From: Bauldia sp.
GTDB lineage: Bacteria; Pseudomonadota; Alphaproteobacteria; Rhizobiales; Kaistiaceae
Direction of reading: 5' to 3'
NCBI GenBank assembly: GCA_020442095.1
Contig: JAGRKY010000299.1
Location: forward strand, 1-11,758
DNA length: 11,758 nucleotides
Shown: positions 1 to 6,196 of the stretch, one piece after another
Position numbering within the stretch: the first letter of the stretch is position 1
Layout of the letters: every line of letters starts with the position of its first letter
Notes under the pieces: generated by a model
What the model saw: only the letters and a program-made list of their open reading frames with translations
The model's database searches: none
What the model was told of the DNA's origin: nothing
Program-made: the position numbers and the translations under genes

Positions 1-509
1 AGCAGCTGCGTCTGCGCCACCGTCAAGGTGTCGCATCGCGCCTGCAACGGCACATGCAGGCCGACCCGGTCGAGGATCTCGCGGGCGACCTGCCGCGCTG
101 AGCGCCCCGCAAAAAGGGAATCCGGCAACCCGACCTGGAGGTTTTCGATGACCGACAGGTCGTCGAGGATCGCGGGATGCTGGTAGGAGATGGCGATGCC
201 GAGGGACGCCGCCGATTCCGGAGACAGCGGCGAGACATCCTTGCCGCCGAAGGTGATTTCACCGCGGTCGGGCTGCAGCACGCCCGAGATGATGTTCATC
301 AGGGTCGATTTGCCGGCCCCGTTCTCGCCAAGGATGGCGTGGACTTCACCGGCATAGAACTCGACGCTCACATCCGAAAGCGCATAGACGCCCGCGAAGT
401 GCTTCGAGATATTCGACAGCCGGATCGTCACGGCGCCATGGGCGGAACCATCCGCCGGGCCACCGGCATCCACGCCCGTCTCCTCGACAGCCCCCGTCAT
501 GTCGCCCAT
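1..509 (-). CDS. CUT2 sugar ABC transporter ATP-binding protein, 3' part missing
   Basis: This is the cytoplasmic ATPase that powers a ribose/xylose-type (CUT2) sugar importer. Only the first 169 codons are in the window; the gene runs off base 1. The reading gives a Walker A motif GENGAGKST at residues 61-69, then ISYQHPAILDDLSV with the Q-loop glutamine at about 110. The last codons read LTVAQTQLL, as in RbsA/XylG/MglA proteins just before their signature motif. Family members are usually about 500 residues with two ATPase domains, so about two thirds is missing. The ATG at 509 has AGGTGA seven nt upstream; a second in-frame ATG at 500 is possible. About 27 poorly ordered residues (Gly, Ala, Asp and Glu rich) precede the first beta strand, longer than usual. 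It follows the binding-protein gene by 74 nt, with a stem-loop in the gap. ABC ATPase is certain; the CUT2 class is supported by motifs and neighbours. The exact sugar is unknown. Confidence 0.93.
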   Translation of the reverse strand, partial: MGDMTGAVEETGVDAGGPADGSAHGAVTIRLSNISKHFAGVYALSDVSVEFYAGEVHAILGENGAGKSTLMNIISGVLQPDRGEITFGGKDVSPLSPESAASLGIAISYQHPAILDDLSVIENLQVGLPDSLFAGRSARQVAREILDRVGLHVPLQARCDTLTVAQTQL

Positions 510-540
510 TTCCAAGTCACCTATCGGGTCAGTCCTGAAT

Positions 541-576
541 GGTTTCCCCGGCGGGATGATACCCGCCGGGGAAACC
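541..576 (-). promoter_or_regulatory. Perfect 15-bp intergenic stem-loop after the sugar-binding-protein gene
   Basis: Bases 541-555 (ggtttccccggcggg) are the exact reverse complement of 562-576, with a 6-nt loop. The element starts 7 nt after the binding-protein stop codon and ends about 31 nt before the ATPase start. No T-run follows it on the minus strand, so a full intrinsic terminator is unlikely. By analogy with intercistronic hairpins after binding-protein genes (malE-malF is the known model), it probably protects upstream mRNA from 3' exonucleases or causes partial termination. That would give more binding protein than ATPase. The structure is seen; the role is inferred. Confidence 0.8.
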
Positions 577-583
577 GGTTTGG

Positions 584-1651
584 CTACTGGTTGATGATCG
601 CGGTCTGGGCGTCGGCCGACAGCTCGGACGACAGGTAGATCGCGCCGGGCAGGTCCTCGCGGCACTGCACCGGGTGAGGCTCGCCGGTCACCGAGTTCTC
701 GAACATCGGCGCCTTGAAGACCTCGTCGGCCGGGGTTTCGCCGCCGGTCGCCAGAGCGACTGCCCACTGCATGGCGAGGCGGGCATTGTCATTGCCGGTC
801 GCGACGGTGAACAGCTTGAAGTCCGGATTGGCCTCGTGGTTCTTCGTCCAGAAGCAGCCGAGCGAGTTGCCGTCCGAAGTGGCAAGCGCCGGGATCGACT
901 TGTTGAACTTCTCGAAGGCCGGCAGCGCGCCGACCAGCGACGGACCAAAGTCGGAGACGATGACGTCGATGTCGGGGTTCTTCGAGATCTCGGCGGTGAG
1001 GACCTGCTGGGTCAGCGCCGGGTCCCAGTTGGTGACGGCGAAGGGCTCCGGATTGACGAAGACATACTTGTCGTCGAGGACGTTCTTCATGCCCTTCAGT
1101 TCGTCGAGGCCCTGGCTGTTGCCCGCCGGTCCGCTGACGAACAGGATCTTGCCGCCATCGGGCAGGATCTCCTGGATCCAGCGCGCCCAGTTCTCGCCGT
1201 CATTGACGAAGGAAGCGCCGATCCACTTGTTGTAGTTCACCCCTGCCTCGCCGCCGATATCGACGCGATAGGGGATGACCACGGTGCCGGCCTTGTAGAC
1301 CGAGGTCACGGCCGGAAGGACCGCCTTGCCGGCATCGCCGAAGACGACGAGGGCGTTGACGCCGCGAGCGGCCATCGCCTTGATGTCCGAGATGGCCTTC
1401 TGGGTGTTGCCCTGGCCGTCGGCATATTCGACGCTGGTGATGCTCGGGCATTTCAGCGCTTCCTCGCGCGCCGAAGCCGTCGTGATCTGGCGCCAGCTGT
1501 TGCCGCCGAAGCCGTCGAGCAGCGCGACGGAGGCCTTGTTGGGGCCGCACCAGGACGGTGTGTCCGCGGCCATGGCGGCGGAACCGCCGAACGTCACGGC
1601 AGCAGCCGCAGCGGCCGCCAGGACGTGCATTTTATTGAACGACACTTGCAT
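584..1651 (-). CDS. Periplasmic sugar-binding protein of a CUT2 ABC importer
   Basis: A 355-residue type I periplasmic binding protein (Peripla_BP_4, ribose-binding-like) that captures substrate for the adjacent permease. A Sec signal peptide is clear: basic start, an Ala-rich core at about residues 9-22, and probable cleavage after AMA near residue 28. The mature part shows the family pattern: SVALLDGFGGNSWRQ (about 41-55), the ADGQGNTQKAISDIKAM region (about 77-93), GVNALVVF (97-104), GGKILFVSG (166-174) and DVIVSDFGPS (229-238). The start has an excellent AAGGAGG about seven nt upstream, which lies inside the end of the permease gene; the two genes overlap by 20 nt. Four cysteines (35, 68, 266, 330) in an exported protein suggest one or two disulfides, which is unusual for this family. 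Ligand cannot be read from the sequence; a pentose, hexose or polyol is most likely given the operon. Confidence 0.92.
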   Translation of the reverse strand: MQVSFNKMHVLAAAAAAAVTFGGSAAMAADTPSWCGPNKASVALLDGFGGNSWRQITTASAREEALKCPSITSVEYADGQGNTQKAISDIKAMAARGVNALVVFGDAGKAVLPAVTSVYKAGTVVIPYRVDIGGEAGVNYNKWIGASFVNDGENWARWIQEILPDGGKILFVSGPAGNSQGLDELKGMKNVLDDKYVFVNPEPFAVTNWDPALTQQVLTAEISKNPDIDVIVSDFGPSLVGALPAFEKFNKSIPALATSDGNSLGCFWTKNHEANPDFKLFTVATGNDNARLAMQWAVALATGGETPADEVFKAPMFENSVTGEPHPVQCREDLPGAIYLSSELSADAQTAIINQ

Positions 1652-2636
1652 GATTTCCCTCCTTGGTAGGTAAGAATAACTTCTTCACTTTGGTCCATCG
1701 CAGCGAATAGACGGCGATGCCAAATCCAAGCGCCAGCGCCTGGATGATCGTCTGGGCCGAATAGGGCAGGCCGACAGAAAGCGCGAATTGACTGAGCTGG
1801 TTGAGGAAGAAGGCGGCGATCACGGTGGACACGGGGAAGCCGCGGCCGCCGAGAAGCGACGTCCCGCCGAGAACCACCACCGCCACCGAAGGAAGCAGCA
1901 GCGGATCGCCCTGCCACGCGGTGGGCTCGCTGGTGATGCCGGCGATGAGGAGCCCGGCGAGGCAGTAGTGGAGCTGCGCCAGGACATACGCCATCATCTG
2001 GTAGAGGCGGGTGCGCAAGCCTATGGCGCGGGCGGCCAGCGGATTCGCGCCGATCGCCTCGAACCGACGGCCAACGACCGTCTTCTTCATCACGATGGAT
2101 ACGATCACCAGGACCGCGATGGCGATAAGGACCGAATTGGCGATGCCGAATGTCTGGCCGTTGGCGATCGACCTGAGAAGATCGGTGGTGATCCGCGGCA
2201 CGCCGCCGGAGACGGCGAAGACGCCGCCATAAAGCAGGGCATTCATGCCGATCGTCGCGACGATCGCGTTCAGCCGCAGGAAGCCGACCAGCAGGCCGTT
2301 GACGACTCCCGCGGCGAGCGCGCAGGCGATGGCCATCAGGACCGCGGGCAGCAGCTGGGCATCGTTGCCGCCCGGGATATGGGTCGAGATGACGACGGCG
2401 AGCGAAACGCCGCCGGGCACGGAGAGATCGAAGCCGCCCTGCTGTACGACCAGCATCTGGCCGAGCCCGACGATCGCCAGGATCGCCGCGAAGGGCAGAG
2501 AGCCCGACAGCGCGCCATAGGCGACGCTGGACGGCGCGAAGACGAGGCTGAGGAGAATCAGCACCACGGTCGAAAGCACGACCGTGGCCAGCTCGCGTGT
2601 TACCGGCAGCCGAAATGGACGGCGGGACTCGCTCAT
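1632..2636 (-). CDS. CUT2 sugar ABC transporter permease (RbsC-like)
   Basis: A 334-residue inner-membrane permease of the BPD_transp_2 (RbsC/XylH/AraH) family that forms the channel for the binding protein and ATPase encoded next. Hydrophobic segments fill most of the chain, including about residues 16-34, 46-64, 96-118, 124-142, 166-183, 215-233, 269-290 and 294-310. Family signatures are GFDLSVPG (68-75, the conserved DLS region), the cytoplasmic coupling stretch RRFEAIGANPLAARAIGL (190-207) and VVLGGTSLLGGRG (254-266). The ATG at 2636 has GGAGGAAG just upstream. It lies 31 nt after the dehydrogenase and overlaps the binding-protein start by 20 nt, so translation is probably coupled. Only one permease is visible; a homodimer, or a second permease gene beyond base 1, are both possible. 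Family certain, substrate unknown. Confidence 0.93.
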   Translation of the reverse strand: MSESRRPFRLPVTRELATVVLSTVVLILLSLVFAPSSVAYGALSGSLPFAAILAIVGLGQMLVVQQGGFDLSVPGGVSLAVVISTHIPGGNDAQLLPAVLMAIACALAAGVVNGLLVGFLRLNAIVATIGMNALLYGGVFAVSGGVPRITTDLLRSIANGQTFGIANSVLIAIAVLVIVSIVMKKTVVGRRFEAIGANPLAARAIGLRTRLYQMMAYVLAQLHYCLAGLLIAGITSEPTAWQGDPLLLPSVAVVVLGGTSLLGGRGFPVSTVIAAFFLNQLSQFALSVGLPYSAQTIIQALALGFGIAVYSLRWTKVKKLFLPTKEGNHASVVQ

Positions 2637-2667
2637 CTTCCTCCCCGGGGTTGGTTCCCCTCTCCGC

Positions 2668-3648
2668 TCAGGCGATCTCGAGCGTCACCTTTACGGCCTT
2701 GTCCGGCTGCTTGCCGAGCTCGAAAGCCTCGAGCGCGTCATCCAGCGCGAAGCTGTGCGTCTGGATCGGCGACAGATCCATGCCCGTCCGCTCGAGGAAG
2801 CGGATCGCTGCCGGCCAGACGCCGGGCGATCCGATGCAGCCGCGGACGTTCAGGTCCTTGATCTGGATCTTGCCGAGTTCGACCGGGAACTTGTGGCCGA
2901 TATTGATGCCGACCATGGAGACATCGCCTTCGGGACGAACATAGTCGAAGACATTGGCCAGCGAGGACGAATGGCCGGCGGCCTCGACGACGAGGTCGGC
3001 GCCGCCCTTGGTGATCTCGGTCACGGCCTCGATCGGATCACCCGCCAACGGATCGACGGTCGCATCGGCGCCGAGACGCATCGCGATTTCGCGGCGCAGC
3101 GGCACCGGATCGACGACGATCACCCGGGCCCCCATGCCGATGGCGGCTGCCGCCGACACCAGGCCGATGGTTCCGCCGCCAGAGACCACGACGGTGTCGG
3201 ACGCATTGACGCCGCCGTGGCGCATCACCGCGTAATAGCCGCAGGTGAAGGGCTCGATCAGGGCGCCCTTCGAGTCGTCGACCGCGTCGGGCAGCTTGTG
3301 CAGCCATTCGGGACGGGCGGCGAAATATTCGCGATCGGCACCGTCCATCGAGAAGCCGAAATGATGGATCCGCTCGGGCGTCTGGATGACGCATTCGCCC
3401 ACCACCCGGTCGCCGGGAGCGAGGCTGGTGACGTTCTTGCCGACCTCGACCACCTCGCCGACCCACTCGTGGCCGGGGGTGACGGGATAGGAGATCGGAA
3501 TGATGTACTGGCCGGCAAGCAGCTCATAGTCCGAGTGGCAGATCCCGACGCGGCGCGACCGGATCATAACCTGGTTCTCGTCGATGCTCGGCGACTGAAC
3601 CTGCGTGACGACCGGCTTGTTCGGCTCGTCGAATATCAGGGTTTTCAT
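2668..3648 (-). CDS. Zinc-type medium-chain alcohol/polyol dehydrogenase lacking the structural-zinc cysteines
   Basis: A 326-residue MDR-superfamily dehydrogenase (sorbitol/threonine dehydrogenase-like) that should interconvert a hydroxyl and a ketone with NAD(P). Catalytic-zinc ligands are visible: C37 in GICHSD, H60-E61 in TPGHEWVG, and E132 in ALIEPFTCGYYA. The Rossmann motif SGGGTIG lies near residues 156-162, and D180 (VIVVDP) suggests a preference for NAD over NADP. The usual four-cysteine structural-zinc lobe near residues 85-110 is absent; only C86 lies there, in a short loop rich in His and Phe. ATG at 3648 is chosen because GGGAGGG lies about five nt upstream. An ATG one codon earlier is too close to that site, and a farther in-frame ATG at 3672 would add eight unrelated residues overlapping the ribosome site. 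It follows the Gfo/Idh/MocA gene by 28 nt, consistent with one sugar or polyol oxidation pathway. Confidence 0.92.
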   Translation of the reverse strand: MKTLIFDEPNKPVVTQVQSPSIDENQVMIRSRRVGICHSDYELLAGQYIIPISYPVTPGHEWVGEVVEVGKNVTSLAPGDRVVGECVIQTPERIHHFGFSMDGADREYFAARPEWLHKLPDAVDDSKGALIEPFTCGYYAVMRHGGVNASDTVVVSGGGTIGLVSAAAAIGMGARVIVVDPVPLRREIAMRLGADATVDPLAGDPIEAVTEITKGGADLVVEAAGHSSSLANVFDYVRPEGDVSMVGINIGHKFPVELGKIQIKDLNVRGCIGSPGVWPAAIRFLERTGMDLSPIQTHSFALDDALEAFELGKQPDKAVKVTLEIA

Positions 3649-3676
3649 CATTCCCTCCCAAATACAGACCAATGAC

Positions 3677-4684
3677 TCAGGCGACTGCTTCCAGCTTGCC
3701 GCTCAGGGCGGACACGAAAACCGCTTCGAGCAGCGCGATGTTGTTGACGAGATGTTCCCCGGTGATCGGGTAGGCCTGCCGGCCGCGGACGGCGCGGGCG
3801 AATGCCACGAGGTTGTCCTTGACGGGCTCGGCCGGCGGAACCTCCACCGTGGTGATCGGGCCACCGGCCATGGCCGAGGTCACGACCCAGCCGTCCGGCG
3901 ACTCGACATGCGCCTTGTCGCGGATGTCGATCCAGCCCTTCGAGCCGAAGACGGCGAAGCGCGATATGAACGGATTGGCCAGGGAAGCCGAAACGTATGA
4001 CGTGCCGCCGTCGCGGAACTTGACGAAGGCGGCGACCGTGTCGCCCTGCGGCAGGTCGGAGGAGAGCTGTTCGCAGACGCACCAGACGCTTTCCGCGGCG
4101 CCGAGCAGCCTGACCGACAGGTCGAGGAGATGGATGCCCGTGGCGGTCATCCCGCCGGCGGGCGCCTGGTCGCCCTGCAGGCGCCAGTTACCGCGGTCGA
4201 GCGACAGGAACTTGTCGTGGCTGAAATTCGCCTCGATCTGCTGGATGCGCCCGAGCTCGCCGGAATCGGCCCTGGCGAGCAGCTCGGCGACGGGCGGCTC
4301 GAAGCGCCGCTCGTGGCCCATGCCGAGCACCAGCCCCGCGTCGCGGCAGAGCGCCACCGCCTTCTCGGCGCCGGCCCTGGTCAGCGCCAGAGGCTTTTCG
4401 CAGAAGACGTGCTTGCCGGCGGCGACGGCCGCTTCGATCTGGGCGCCATGCAGGGAATGCGGCGTCGCCAGCACCACCGCCTCGACATCCGGATCGGACA
4501 GGGCGTCGGCATAGTCGGCCGTCAGCGGGACGCCGTTTTCGTCGCAGAGCGCCTGCGCCGCCTCGACATTCGGCTCGACCGCGCGCACGACGCGGATGTC
4601 CTCCGGCGCTTCCTGAAGAACGGTGAGCATCTTCCTGCCCCACCAGCCGAGGCCGACGAGGGCGATCCGCACGGGCTCGGTCAT
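3677..4684 (-). CDS. Gfo/Idh/MocA-family NAD(P)-dependent oxidoreductase
   Basis: A 335-residue dehydrogenase of the glucose-fructose oxidoreductase / inositol dehydrogenase / MocA family, which typically oxidises a hydroxyl of a sugar, inositol or sugar derivative. The N-terminal Rossmann fold carries VGLGWWG at 10-16. The family hallmark CEKPLA lies at 95-100, with K97 expected in catalysis. A GGMTATGIHLLDL helix (178-188) supplies H185, the likely catalytic histidine, and is typical of the C-terminal domain. Length is normal. The ATG at 4684 has AGGGAAG upstream at slightly long spacing (7-9 nt). It sits 88 nt after the PRISE gene and 28 nt before the MDR dehydrogenase, in an operon with a CUT2 importer, where such enzymes commonly perform the first oxidation of an imported cyclitol or sugar. 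Substrate not deducible. Confidence 0.93.
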   Translation of the reverse strand: MTEPVRIALVGLGWWGRKMLTVLQEAPEDIRVVRAVEPNVEAAQALCDENGVPLTADYADALSDPDVEAVVLATPHSLHGAQIEAAVAAGKHVFCEKPLALTRAGAEKAVALCRDAGLVLGMGHERRFEPPVAELLARADSGELGRIQQIEANFSHDKFLSLDRGNWRLQGDQAPAGGMTATGIHLLDLSVRLLGAAESVWCVCEQLSSDLPQGDTVAAFVKFRDGGTSYVSASLANPFISRFAVFGSKGWIDIRDKAHVESPDGWVVTSAMAGGPITTVEVPPAEPVKDNLVAFARAVRGRQAYPITGEHLVNNIALLEAVFVSALSGKLEAVA

Positions 4685-4772
4685 GCTCGCGCTTCCCTGG
4701 CAGAGCCCGGCTGGCTGGCTGATATTCGGTCGAGGCGAAGGAACTGCACGGATCGATCCTCTTGATTCAGGG

Positions 4773-5843
4773 TCAGGACGGGATGATCCGCTGCGCGCGC
4801 AGCTCGTCGAAGACGTCGAAGAAGCTCCTGGGCGTCTGCTGATAGGCCGCGAAGCCCCGCACCCGGCTGTTGGTCATGTCGGTGAAGCATTCGAGCGTCC
4901 GGCCGAGATCGGCGTCGCTGTGCCACCATGACGCCAGGCGCGTCACCGGGATGTCCTGGAGGCCGTGCTTTTCGACGATGCCGGCCCAGATCGCGGGCGC
5001 GTCGGCCATCTGCTCTTCCAGCGGCGTCGGATGGCCCGGATAGGCGCCAACCTCGAGACCGAAATAGTCTGCGATCTGCGCCCAGAGCCATGTCCAGCGG
5101 AACACGTCGCCGTTGACGATGTTGAACGGGGTATTCGCGGCATCGGGATCGGTCGCCGCCCAATGCAGCTGCTCGGCCAGTATCCGCGCATCGGAAACGT
5201 CCGTGACGGCGTTATACTGCTCCGGCGAGCCGGGATAGACGAAAGGCCGGCCCGTCTCCTTGCAGATCGAGGCATAGACAGCGAGCGTCACCGCCATGTT
5301 CATGGCGTTGCCGATGACGAAGCCGATCATCGTATGCGGGCGGTGCACCGACCAGGTGAAGCCGCGCTTCTCGGCCATTTCGAACAGCACGTCTTCCTGG
5401 GCGTAGTAGAAGTTCGGCCCCGGCAGCCGCGGGCTCGACTCGAGGAAGGGCGTGTAGGGCTTGACCTTCGCATAGTCGTCGAAGGAGCCGAGATAGTGCT
5501 TCAGGCCGGTGACCAGGGCGGCATGGCGGATCGGCGCGCCGGCGAGCCCGTCGAAGAGATTGCGGATCATCAGGGCGTTGACGCGGACATTCTCGTCCTC
5601 GTTCGCCTCGCGCGACCAGGTGCAATAGAAGACATGGGTCACATCCGAGGCACGCTCGAGCGCGGCCGCGGTGGCCGCAGCATCGGTAAGGTCGGCGGCG
5701 ATGTGACGATCGGACCACGGCAGATCGACGTCGCTGCGCGACAGGGTGACGACCGTCCAGCCGTCTTCCTTGAGAAGTCTCCCGGCATAGCTCCCGGACA
5801 GGCCGGTAGCCCCGACGATCAGCGCTGTGTGTTCTTTGCTCAT
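4773..5843 (-). CDS. PRISE-type short-chain reductase (progesterone 5-beta-reductase/iridoid synthase-like)
   Basis: A 356-residue atypical SDR of the PRISE family, whose members reduce activated C=C bonds (enones, enals) with NAD(P)H. The sequence carries the family motif set: GATGLSGSYAG nucleotide loop (11-21), VTHVFYCTW (68-76), TGLKHYLGSFDDY (112-124) with the catalytic K115, NFYYAQEDVLFE (144-155) with the catalytic Y147, WSVHRPHTMIGF (164-175), and a C-terminal NIVNGDVFRWTWLW (241-254). The ATG at 5843 starts right before the first beta strand, as family members do. In-frame ATGs upstream (5879, 5897, 6023) would add up to 60 residues without recognisable fold. The ribosome site is weak (GAAG close to the ATG). 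It appears to be first in the operon with two dehydrogenases and a sugar importer. Alternative view: many bacterial homologs have no known substrate and may not be enone reductases. Confidence 0.9.
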   Translation of the reverse strand: MSKEHTALIVGATGLSGSYAGRLLKEDGWTVVTLSRSDVDLPWSDRHIAADLTDAAATAAALERASDVTHVFYCTWSREANEDENVRVNALMIRNLFDGLAGAPIRHAALVTGLKHYLGSFDDYAKVKPYTPFLESSPRLPGPNFYYAQEDVLFEMAEKRGFTWSVHRPHTMIGFVIGNAMNMAVTLAVYASICKETGRPFVYPGSPEQYNAVTDVSDARILAEQLHWAATDPDAANTPFNIVNGDVFRWTWLWAQIADYFGLEVGAYPGHPTPLEEQMADAPAIWAGIVEKHGLQDIPVTRLASWWHSDADLGRTLECFTDMTNSRVRGFAAYQQTPRSFFDVFDELRAQRIIPS

Positions 5844-6066
5844 CTGCTTCAATCTTGGTTCTTCGATACAGGCACCCATCCGGTCGCGCGCAGGCGTCAT
5901 CGCGTCGACCAACTCCAGACGCGCGAAGACGCTTCCTAACTCAAAGACCCCGCGCTCACCCTGGTGCCTTTCCGAACTAGCGCGCCAGCACAGGCCGGCA
6001 AATGCAGCCGCACCCGCCGGCAAGCGAACCTGCTGACCGGCCGGACGGTAGCAAAACCGCCCGCAC

Positions 6067-6099
6067 CGGATTTTGACGTATTTGTCCGAATCGGATTTT
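6067..6099. repeat. Small direct and inverted repeats in an AT-rich island (candidate operator)
   Basis: cggatttt occurs at 6067-6074 and again at 6092-6099, 25 nt apart. Between them, tccgaatcgga at 6085-6095 is an inverted repeat of 5-nt arms around one base. The island is noticeably AT-richer than its surroundings and lies 220-250 bp upstream of the PRISE start. It could be a regulator site for the minus-strand operon, but repeats this short also arise by chance. Confidence 0.2.
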
Positions 6100-6128
6100 T
6101 CGGGGATGAGGCGGGACGGGACCGCGCC

Positions 6129-6156
6129 AAAACCCGCGGAGTCACCAGCAGCCGCG
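6129..6156 (-). terminator. Weak intrinsic-terminator candidate after the amidase gene
   Basis: Read on the minus strand, CGCGG (6156-6152) can pair with CCGCG (6139-6135) across a 12-nt loop, followed after GG by TTTT (6132-6129). It starts about 40 nt past the amidase stop. The 5-bp stem and short U-run make this a marginal terminator; an overlapping alternative pairing (GAGT-CAC with GTG-ACTC) exists. Confidence 0.25.
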
Positions 6157-6196
6157 TGGACTCAGGCGAAGCCCGGGCCCGGCATGCGCGGCCCGT

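Larger units (their letters stand above)
5844..6196. other. Intergenic region, probable promoter/control region of the sugar-type operon
   Basis: This 353-bp gap separates the amidase stop (minus strand) from the PRISE start (minus strand). No gene is supported: short reading frames here lack ribosome sites and family resemblance. It holds a weak terminator candidate close to the amidase end (6129-6156) and an AT-richer island around 6050-6105 with small repeats. A promoter for the downstream operon must lie here or be shared with locus B, but I could not identify convincing -35/-10 or sigma-54 boxes. No regulator gene is in the window. Confidence 0.6.

Noticed and set aside
674..1669. Long plus-strand reading frame of 331 codons opposite the sugar-binding protein
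   Set aside because: It mirrors a real gene with signal peptide and family motifs; the antisense product is Arg/Asp/Gly-rich with no recognisable domain. Long antisense frames are expected in GC-rich DNA.
1788..2861. Plus-strand reading frame of 357 codons opposite the CUT2 permease and the end of the dehydrogenase
   Set aside because: The product is hydrophilic and low-complexity (Asp, His, Arg, Gln repeats), typical of an antisense shadow of a membrane protein gene.
4750..4759. 10-bp palindrome ggatcgatcc between the PRISE and Gfo/Idh/MocA genes
   Set aside because: Short perfect palindromes of this kind are frequent; it has no loop to form a stable hairpin and no promoter elements around it.
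5844..6023. N-terminal extension of the PRISE reductase to an ATG at 6023
   Set aside because: The extra 60 residues show no fold or conservation pattern, and the family starts directly before the nucleotide-binding strand, matching the ATG at 5843.
5936..6145. Minus-strand frame of 69 codons in the gap before the PRISE gene
   Set aside because: No ribosome site, Arg/Ser-rich composition, no resemblance to a known protein; overlaps the probable control region.
6174..6195. 6-bp stem (cgggcc/ggcccg) just after the amidase stop as a terminator
   Set aside because: The loop is 10 nt and no U-run follows on the minus strand; expected by chance in such GC-rich sequence.
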